Shown here: one piece after another, positions 5,160 to 10,319 of the stretch | How the letters are laid out: every line of letters begins with the position of its first letter | Numbering within the stretch: position 1 is the stretch's first letter | Source of the DNA: Oxalobacteraceae bacterium UBA7693 | GTDB taxonomy: Bacteria; Pseudomonadota; Gammaproteobacteria; Burkholderiales; Burkholderiaceae_D | Length of the DNA stretch: 10,319 nt | Reading direction: 5' to 3' | Assembly: GCA_002482715.1 (NCBI GenBank) | Contig: DLGN01000267.1 | Coordinates: 5,669 to 15,987, forward strand | The notes under the pieces: model-generated | Seen by the model: only the letters and a program-made list of their open reading frames with translations | Told to the model about the DNA's origin: nothing | Databases searched by the model: none | Translations under genes and position numbers: made by a program

Positions 5160-7382
5160 ATGGATAACATTCCACTCAGCCCTGTTGTTGCAAGTTCAGC
5201 CAAAAGTAGTGCGGCAAGTGTGCTTACGCCTGAAGGGAGAAAAGCGGAATCATCGAGTGCCTCGCGCTTGTTGATTTTACAAAGTATGGTGCCTTTAGCG
5301 ACCAATCTTGTGTCTTCGCAGTTGGAAGCCTTATCCAATCGATTGGCCGATCAATTATTTAAACTGTCGGATCAAGCGGTACGACCTGAAGAGGCGAAGC
5401 TGAGTTTAGAGGCGCATCAATTAATCAAGCGCAATAACACAACATTTTATCGCTTGGTCGCTGGTCAGATTAATGCCGCTTTAAGTAAAGAGGTTAGTGT
5501 CTTTAACACCAGAAAACGTGTGAAGAAGGATCAACAGTATTTAGACAATACTGCGCAAACTTACGAAGAGATGGAAGGCAAAATTTTGTTGCGCAATGCT
5601 AGTCACGCGCTAGAAGTGTTGAATGCCGAGCCTTTGGTAATGCTCAACACGTTGATTGGACGAATTTTGTATCGGATGCCAATTGATGTGTCACAAAATC
5701 CTTTTCGACCTGAGATTTTCGTGAAGGCCGTGCATCAGGCATGGATGGAACTAGATCCAAACCCAGCCTCGCATTTGTTAATTTTACGCTTGTTGCAACC
5801 AGCGGTTTTCTTGCAATTAAATCCGATTTTAGACGAGATTAATCAAGAGCTGATGGCGCGTGGAATTCGTCCAGATGGTGATGATGCATCAGATGCCTCA
5901 ACTGGCAGTACCACTTATTTACCAGTACAGAAATTTTTTAGCCTTGATCCTTATTTACAAGATAAATTAACACGCGTTTTTTCTGGACAAATTGAATTGC
6001 CTTATACCGATCCTGATCATGGATTGAGCAGTCTGGCGATGGTGAGTGACACACTAACGAATCAACTAGATCATGACGCAGAGGAAGATCACGCGGACAA
6101 AGCGACGATTGACCAACAATTCTTTGAAGACTTGCGTGAAATGCAAGTCCGTTACGCGCAGCAAGAAATCAGCACCACACAATTAAAATCACGTTTGCAC
6201 AAGGTTCTGCATTCACCATCTGCGCAAAAATTGAGTTTACTTGAACGTAATACTATCGAATTATTAGCGCGTATTTTTGATTATATTTTTGCTGATCAGA
6301 GTTTGGGCAATGATGTGAAAAATATGATCGCACAATTGCAAATTCCGATTGTCCGGGTAGCATTGTCTGACCGCGATTTCTTTTTTAGAGAATCACATCC
6401 GGCGCGTACTTTGTTAGATATTTTGGGTAACTCAGGAATGTTAATGGATTCCGAATCGAGTGGTTCTGATCCTCTGCTGGGGGTGATTGGCGATGTAATC
6501 GAGCGCGTCCAGTCCGAATTTGATGAACATATAGATCTGTTTTCTGATGTTGTTTCTGATTTAGAGTCTTATTTGAAAGAAGAAGAATCTAAAGCGCAGG
6601 CGGCAATCAGTCAACCTGTGCAAACCGCGCTGAGCGAAGAAAAAATGCGTGTTGCTAGGGAATTTGCTGAGCATGATGTGGCGATTCGGGTTGAGACTGG
6701 CGAAGTCGCAGGCTTCTTAGAAGTTTTTCTGGAAGAGCAATGGATACGCATATTAACCATCGCGCATAGTGTAAAAGAAGAAAAACCGCACGCCCTAGAA
6801 AATGCCTTAAAGACCATGGATGATTTGATCTGGAGTCTTAAACCGAAAAACAGTCCTGACGAACGTAAAGAGTTGATTGCGAAACTGCCCGCGATGTTGA
6901 CTTTGTTAAATGCATGGTTAAATGCGATTCGTTGGGATGAACCCGATCGCGTCTTGTTTTTCTCTAAGCTGGCTGAACGCCATGCTGCAATGGCGAGAGC
7001 GCCATTGGAATTGTCACCACGTCGGCAATTGGAGATTGCGGTCAATATTGCGCAACGTGCGAGTAATCGTCGTTTAGAACGTTTTGTTCATGGAAAAAAT
7101 ACGCAAGAAGAAGATGAAGCAAACAAAGAAGTAGCAGCTTTGGAACGTGGGATGTGGTTAGCATTTAATGAGGATGCTGAACAGCTTACGCGTTACAAAT
7201 TGGCGTGGATTAGTCCAAAGCGGAGTAGTTTTATTTTTGCTAGCCGCCAAGGTGATCAGGCTTTTTCTATTTCTTTGGCAGACTTAGAGGCGAAATATCG
7301 TGCTGGTGCTGTCAGTACTATTTTAGCCAATTCCCTCGTTGATCGTGCTTTGAGTTTTGCGCTGAAGGATTTGGCGGTGTGA
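5160..7382 (+). CDS. DUF1631 family protein
   Basis: This 740-residue soluble protein has no signal peptide or membrane span. It matches DUF1631 (PF07793), sometimes misannotated as thymidine phosphorylase. The N-terminal part (about 35-120) has the family's helical pattern, with LADQLFKLSDQA and a run of hydrophobic helices. The middle is largely helical, with an acidic low-complexity linker at about 235-250 and a charged coiled-coil-like stretch at about 485-510. Near residues 585-620, LPAMLTLLNAWLNAIRWDEP and the following FF-x-KLAERHAAM fit the family's conserved helices. Residues about 661-720 (GMWLAF...KLAWISPKRSSFIF...RQG) resemble a PilZ-like beta-barrel. I found no cysteine in the whole translation. 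The ATG at 5160 has a poor ribosome site (GAAG only 2 nt away); an out-of-frame ATG at 5152 overlaps it. Its biochemical role is unknown; a c-di-GMP-linked role is only a guess. Confidence 0.85.
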   Translation: MDNIPLSPVVASSAKSSAASVLTPEGRKAESSSASRLLILQSMVPLATNLVSSQLEALSNRLADQLFKLSDQAVRPEEAKLSLEAHQLIKRNNTTFYRLVAGQINAALSKEVSVFNTRKRVKKDQQYLDNTAQTYEEMEGKILLRNASHALEVLNAEPLVMLNTLIGRILYRMPIDVSQNPFRPEIFVKAVHQAWMELDPNPASHLLILRLLQPAVFLQLNPILDEINQELMARGIRPDGDDASDASTGSTTYLPVQKFFSLDPYLQDKLTRVFSGQIELPYTDPDHGLSSLAMVSDTLTNQLDHDAEEDHADKATIDQQFFEDLREMQVRYAQQEISTTQLKSRLHKVLHSPSAQKLSLLERNTIELLARIFDYIFADQSLGNDVKNMIAQLQIPIVRVALSDRDFFFRESHPARTLLDILGNSGMLMDSESSGSDPLLGVIGDVIERVQSEFDEHIDLFSDVVSDLESYLKEEESKAQAAISQPVQTALSEEKMRVAREFAEHDVAIRVETGEVAGFLEVFLEEQWIRILTIAHSVKEEKPHALENALKTMDDLIWSLKPKNSPDERKELIAKLPAMLTLLNAWLNAIRWDEPDRVLFFSKLAERHAAMARAPLELSPRRQLEIAVNIAQRASNRRLERFVHGKNTQEEDEANKEVAALERGMWLAFNEDAEQLTRYKLAWISPKRSSFIFASRQGDQAFSISLADLEAKYRAGAVSTILANSLVDRALSFALKDLAV

Positions 7383-7421
7383 TGTTGAAGTGATTCTGCT
7401 GATCTCGCCGAATATGTAATC

Positions 7422-7457
7422 AAGCCCCAATCTGTGAAGTTTGGGGCTTATTTATTT
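7422..7457. terminator. Rho-independent terminator between convergent genes
   Basis: AAGCCCCAA (7422-7430) and TTGGGGCTT (7441-7449) form a perfect 9-bp stem with a 10-nt loop. The plus strand continues ATTTATTT, a usable T-rich tail, 40 bp after the DUF1631 stop. The minus-strand tail (GATTACAT) is poorer, but the hairpin also lies just past the stop of the convergent lipoprotein gene, so it may serve both directions. Confidence 0.85.
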
Positions 7458-7469
7458 GATTGAGGTGAT

Positions 7470-8177
7470 TTACTTTTCTAATTCGATCTCGACCTTGCTT
7501 TCACCAGTTTTATTTGGAAACTCGCGTAAAGCACTTTCTACCAGTAGTGCAATATATGGATCGATGTTTTCATCTGCCTGATTGGTTTTTGCAGTGACGG
7601 CATAAAGTAGTTTTCCGGTTTTTGCGTCATTGATACTGACTTCTATTCCGTGATCAAAATATTGGCGCGCTTCTAATTGGGATCCATAAAAAGGATCATA
7701 CATGCGGCCAAATGCGAAAGGTGAATAGATTGGTCGAATGTAACGCGGATAAAATACGGAGCGTACTCCCATAGGATAAGGATAACGCAGAAAGCCGGAA
7801 TATAAGTGACGCGTATTAAAACCACCCATAGGAATTACTAGGCCAGACGGCGTGACAATATAGCTTACGGGCCCATACAAAGAAGAAACATGTACGTTTC
7901 CTGGAATCGATATTAATTGTAGGCTGACTTTTAGTGTTGCCTTTTCGGATGCAACTTCACTAAAGCCTAATTCCTGCAGGCGTGCCTTGATGTCTTCGGT
8001 AGCGTGTAGATACTCGGGTTCTTTTGCTTGTTCTGGATGTTCAGTCAAGGTATAGGATTTATCCTGAAGGGCTTCAGGTAGTTGGTTAACTGTTTTGATG
8101 TGACTGGTAAAAGTGCTCGCACATCCTGTGAGCAAAAAAGCACTCGATAATAGTAAGCCCGCTGTAAATTTTTTCAT
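7470..8177 (-). CDS. DUF4136-like lipoprotein
   Basis: This 235-residue protein begins with a lipoprotein signal and an LTGC lipobox with Cys19 as the lipid anchor; Ala-Ser follows, favouring outer-membrane sorting. The region after it (Y42-T-L...P-E-Q...Y57...I-K-x-R-L-Q-E-L-G-F) and the end (I-x-D-x-x-T-G-K-L-L-Y, then P-Y-I-A-L-L-V-x-x-A-L-x-x-F-P) follow the DUF4136 pattern. Between them, residues about 101-166 are unusually rich in Tyr, Pro, Phe, Arg and Gly, forming a segment unlike the compact family core. The ATG at 8177 has an excellent ribosome site, GGAGG (8190-8186), 8 nt upstream. It is convergent with DUF1631 and divergent from pepN. Function is unknown; such proteins are presumed envelope lipoproteins. 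Confidence 0.82.
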   Translation of the reverse strand: MKKFTAGLLLSSAFLLTGCASTFTSHIKTVNQLPEALQDKSYTLTEHPEQAKEPEYLHATEDIKARLQELGFSEVASEKATLKVSLQLISIPGNVHVSSLYGPVSYIVTPSGLVIPMGGFNTRHLYSGFLRYPYPMGVRSVFYPRYIRPIYSPFAFGRMYDPFYGSQLEARQYFDHGIEVSINDAKTGKLLYAVTAKTNQADENIDPYIALLVESALREFPNKTGESKVEIELEK

Positions 8178-8551
8178 GATGATTGCCTCCGGTATTGCTT
8201 GATGATACTAGAACTGTGTGGACTATGTTTATTGTTATGACTCTATCATGATCTGGATTCACATGAAAGTCTGCATGATTAGTTAACGCAGGTATTACTG
8301 AAACGGTTTGCATACCACTTTGAGACAATGAATCTGTCTAAGAAATTGTTCTGTTTTGAATCTTTGCTTCAGCCTTTATTGAAGCCTTTGCTTTAACGCC
8401 GAATACTGTCGCTAACGATGAGTAATAAGCGGCAAATTTTTGCATTAACTGCCTATCAGTGCCTGTGCTTGGTAAAATAGCGACTTACAATTCTTAATTT
8501 GGCGAATAACACCACTTTCGGCAGTTGCTTCTATTGATTTGGGTAAAATTT
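8178..8551. promoter_or_regulatory. Divergent spacer between the DUF4136 lipoprotein gene and pepN
   Basis: This 374-bp stretch has no gene I can support. It contains a 22-codon ORF on the plus strand (8328-8396, weak ribosome site). A small hairpin, GCTTCA (8366-8371) with TGAAGC (8380-8385), lies within that ORF, and an extended -10 candidate for pepN is at 8470-8478. I found no convincing promoter for the lipoprotein gene on the minus strand. Confidence 0.5.
8470..8478 (+). promoter_or_regulatory. Candidate extended -10 promoter of pepN
   Basis: TGGTAAAAT fits an extended -10 element (TG, one base, then TAAAAT), which can work with a poor -35 box; none near TTGACA is seen 16-18 nt upstream. 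Transcription would start near 8485, giving a leader of about 65 nt before the pepN ATG. Confidence 0.4.
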
Positions 8552-10319
8552 ATGCGAAAACCAGCGCAAGACATGCAAGTAGGCACACCAGTTACTATCT
8601 ATCGTAAAGATTACATCGCTCCTGGCTTTTGGGTCGATACTGTAGAAATGGGTTTCGACTTGCATCCACAACGTACCCATGTCGCAACGCGCATTACGAT
8701 GCGCCGCAATCATGACAGTGCGGAAAAAGATTTGGTTTTGTTTGGCGAAGATATCAAGTTGCTGCAATTGCGCATGAACGGTGTGAGTCTGAAAAAATCA
8801 GCTTACACCGTGACGAAAGAACGTTTGGTCATCAGTAATGCGCCAGACCAAGCCACGCTGGAAATTGAAACAGCGATCGCCGCCGACAAAAATACCACGA
8901 TGTCTGGCCTCTACGTTTCCAACGGCAATTTCTTCACCCAATGTGAAGCAGAAGGTTTCCGCAAGATTACTTACTTCCCAGATCGCCCTGATGTGATGGC
9001 GAGTTATACCGTGATGTTACGCGGTGATAAAAAGCTGTATCCGGTATTGCTGTCGAATGGCAATTTGATTGAGCAAGGTGATCTCGGTGATGGTCGTCAT
9101 TATGCTAAGTGGGAAGATCCATTCAAAAAGCCATCGTATTTATTCGCTTTAGTTGCTGGTAAGTTGGTTTGCCAAGAAGAAAAATACAAACTCAAATCGG
9201 GTCGTAGAGTTTTATTGCAAGTGTGGGTAGAAGAGGGCAATCTCGATAAAACCCAACATGCGATGGACTCGTTGAAAAACAGCATACGCTGGGATGAAGA
9301 ACGCTTTGGGTTAGAACTGGATCTCGATCGTTTCATGATCGTTGCCACCAGCGATTTCAATATGGGCGCGATGGAAAACAAGGGCTTGAATATTTTCAAC
9401 ACCAAGTACGTGTTGGCGAATTCTCGCGTTGCTACCGATAGCGATTACGCTGGCATTGAATCGGTGGTTGGACATGAATACTTTCACAACTGGACTGGCA
9501 ATCGTGTGACATGCCGCGACTGGTTTCAATTGTCTTTGAAAGAAGGTTTGACGGTATTTCGTGATCAAGAGTTTTCTGGTGATTTAGTTGGTAACGAAAC
9601 GGGTCGCGCGGTCAAGCGGATTGAAGATGTGCGCGTGCTACGGCAATTGCAATTCTCGGAAGACGCAGGTCCAATGGCGCATCCAGTACGTCCAGATTCT
9701 TTTGTCGAGATCAATAATTTTTACACGGTGACCGTGTACGAAAAAGGTTCAGAAGTCGTGCGTATGTATTACACGCTGCTGGGGCATGATGGATTCCGCA
9801 AGGGCATGGATTTGTATTTCCAAAGACACGACGGACAAGCGGTGACTTGTGATGATTTCCGTGCCGCGATGGCAGATGCAAATGGGCGTGATTTGAAACA
9901 GTTTGAGCGTTGGTATAGTCAGGCTGGTACGCCACGTGTTAAAGCGCAAGCTAGTTACGACGCAGCTGCTAAAACCTATACATTGACGCTGAGCCAATCC
10001 TGCCCTAAGACAGCGGGACAGACTAAGAAATTGCCTTTCCATATTCCCGTGGCAGTTGGATTGATTGACGCTGAAGGAAACGATGTGGCCTTGCAATTGC
10101 AAGGAGACTCTGCGAGCAGTACGACCAAGGTTTTGGAATTGAAAGAATGGCAGCAGAGTTTCGTGTTTGCGAATATTGATCGTGAAGTCACGCCGTCCAT
10201 CCTGCGCAATTTCTCTGCTCCAGTGATCTTGGAAATAGATTATAGCGACGAGCAATTGGCACATTTGCTAGCGCATGATAGTGATCCATTCTGTCGTTGG
10301 GAAGCAGGGCAGCGCTTAG
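8552..10319 (+). CDS. pepN: Aminopeptidase N, M1 family (C-terminus cut by window edge)
   Basis: The visible 589 codons encode the N-terminal and catalytic domains of a cytosolic zinc aminopeptidase that removes N-terminal residues from peptides. The exopeptidase motif GAMEN is at residues 272-276 and the zinc site HEYFH at 308-312, with the third ligand Glu331 in KEGLTVF. The catalytic Tyr396 lies in VYEKGSEVVRM. Next come GTPRV and the beta-sandwich region, ending in CRWEAGQRL, which matches E. coli PepN where its helical domain begins. E. coli PepN has 870 residues, so about a third is missing. Compared with E. coli, a four-residue insertion (around VGNET, residues 346-350) lies between Glu331 and Tyr396. 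The ATG at 8552 is chosen for the usual N-terminal length; Met8 is an alternative, and neither has a strong ribosome site. All catalytic residues are intact. Confidence 0.96.
   Translation, partial: MRKPAQDMQVGTPVTIYRKDYIAPGFWVDTVEMGFDLHPQRTHVATRITMRRNHDSAEKDLVLFGEDIKLLQLRMNGVSLKKSAYTVTKERLVISNAPDQATLEIETAIAADKNTTMSGLYVSNGNFFTQCEAEGFRKITYFPDRPDVMASYTVMLRGDKKLYPVLLSNGNLIEQGDLGDGRHYAKWEDPFKKPSYLFALVAGKLVCQEEKYKLKSGRRVLLQVWVEEGNLDKTQHAMDSLKNSIRWDEERFGLELDLDRFMIVATSDFNMGAMENKGLNIFNTKYVLANSRVATDSDYAGIESVVGHEYFHNWTGNRVTCRDWFQLSLKEGLTVFRDQEFSGDLVGNETGRAVKRIEDVRVLRQLQFSEDAGPMAHPVRPDSFVEINNFYTVTVYEKGSEVVRMYYTLLGHDGFRKGMDLYFQRHDGQAVTCDDFRAAMADANGRDLKQFERWYSQAGTPRVKAQASYDAAAKTYTLTLSQSCPKTAGQTKKLPFHIPVAVGLIDAEGNDVALQLQGDSASSTTKVLELKEWQQSFVFANIDREVTPSILRNFSAPVILEIDYSDEQLAHLLAHDSDPFCRWEAGQRL

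Noticed and set aside
5152..5160. Alternative ATG at 5152 just before the DUF1631 start
   Set aside because: It is in a different frame and runs to an early stop; only the ATG at 5160 leads into the conserved protein.
6611..7045. 144-codon minus-strand ORF inside the DUF1631 gene
   Set aside because: It is serine/arginine/cysteine-rich in the way antisense frames often are, and it sits over conserved DUF1631 helices on the other strand.
8086..8328. 80-codon minus-strand ORF overlapping the start of the DUF4136-like lipoprotein
   Set aside because: It is in another frame, lacks a ribosome site and overlaps the well-supported lipoprotein start.
8366..8385. GCTTCA/TGAAGC hairpin as a transcription terminator
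   Set aside because: Only six base pairs with an 8-nt loop and an interrupted T-run; too weak to call.
9749..10264. 171-codon minus-strand ORF inside pepN
   Set aside because: The plus strand encodes conserved PepN sequence throughout; the minus frame shows no domain and no ribosome site.
1..10319. CRISPR arrays, tRNA or rRNA genes, insertion sequences, toxin-antitoxin pairs or defence genes
   Set aside because: I looked for regularly spaced repeats, cloverleaf-like segments, transposase motifs and paired small genes on both strands and saw none.

Overview
The window looks like ordinary chromosome from a betaproteobacterium of moderate GC content (roughly mid-40s percent, estimated by eye), most likely an Undibacterium-like member of the Oxalobacteraceae/Burkholderiales. 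This rests on a DUF1631 protein, which I know mainly from that group, a proteobacterial-type aminopeptidase N, a MipA/OmpV porin-like protein and an RstB-type sensor kinase. The assignment is an inference. I see no tRNA, rRNA, CRISPR array, insertion sequence or phage gene.

Layout. Positions 1-2147 carry two minus-strand envelope genes: a PrcB_C-like lipoprotein (942-2147), then a MipA/OmpV outer-membrane protein that runs off the left edge (1-821). A 289-bp divergent control region (2148-2436) holds an 8-bp-arm inverted repeat, two related TTTGTAC-type palindromes and an 18-codon upstream ORF. That ORF's stop overlaps the GTG start of an RstB-like histidine kinase (2437-3756). A DMT/EamA transporter with a TTG start follows (3873-4769). 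Next come a previously uncalled 49-residue single-span membrane protein (4970-5119) and a 740-residue DUF1631 protein (5160-7382), also on the plus strand. A strong hairpin (7422-7449) separates DUF1631 from the convergent DUF4136 lipoprotein gene (7470-8177, minus). A 374-bp divergent spacer then leads into pepN (8552 to the right edge, plus, about two thirds of the protein).

How the genes may work together. The left half is dominated by cell-envelope functions. The sensor kinase has no response regulator beside it and is divergent from an outer-membrane MipA-like protein and a periplasm-facing lipoprotein, so an envelope-sensing module is a reasonable hypothesis. The small membrane protein probably shares a transcript with DUF1631. 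pepN is a housekeeping cytosolic peptidase with no evident link to the rest.

The least ordinary items are the Cys/His-rich leader ORF coupled to the kinase, the internally duplicated lipoprotein with a matching Cys pair in each copy, the small membrane protein before DUF1631, and the dyad in the divergent promoter region. I see no complete new system. Family calls come from recognising motifs, not from database searches.
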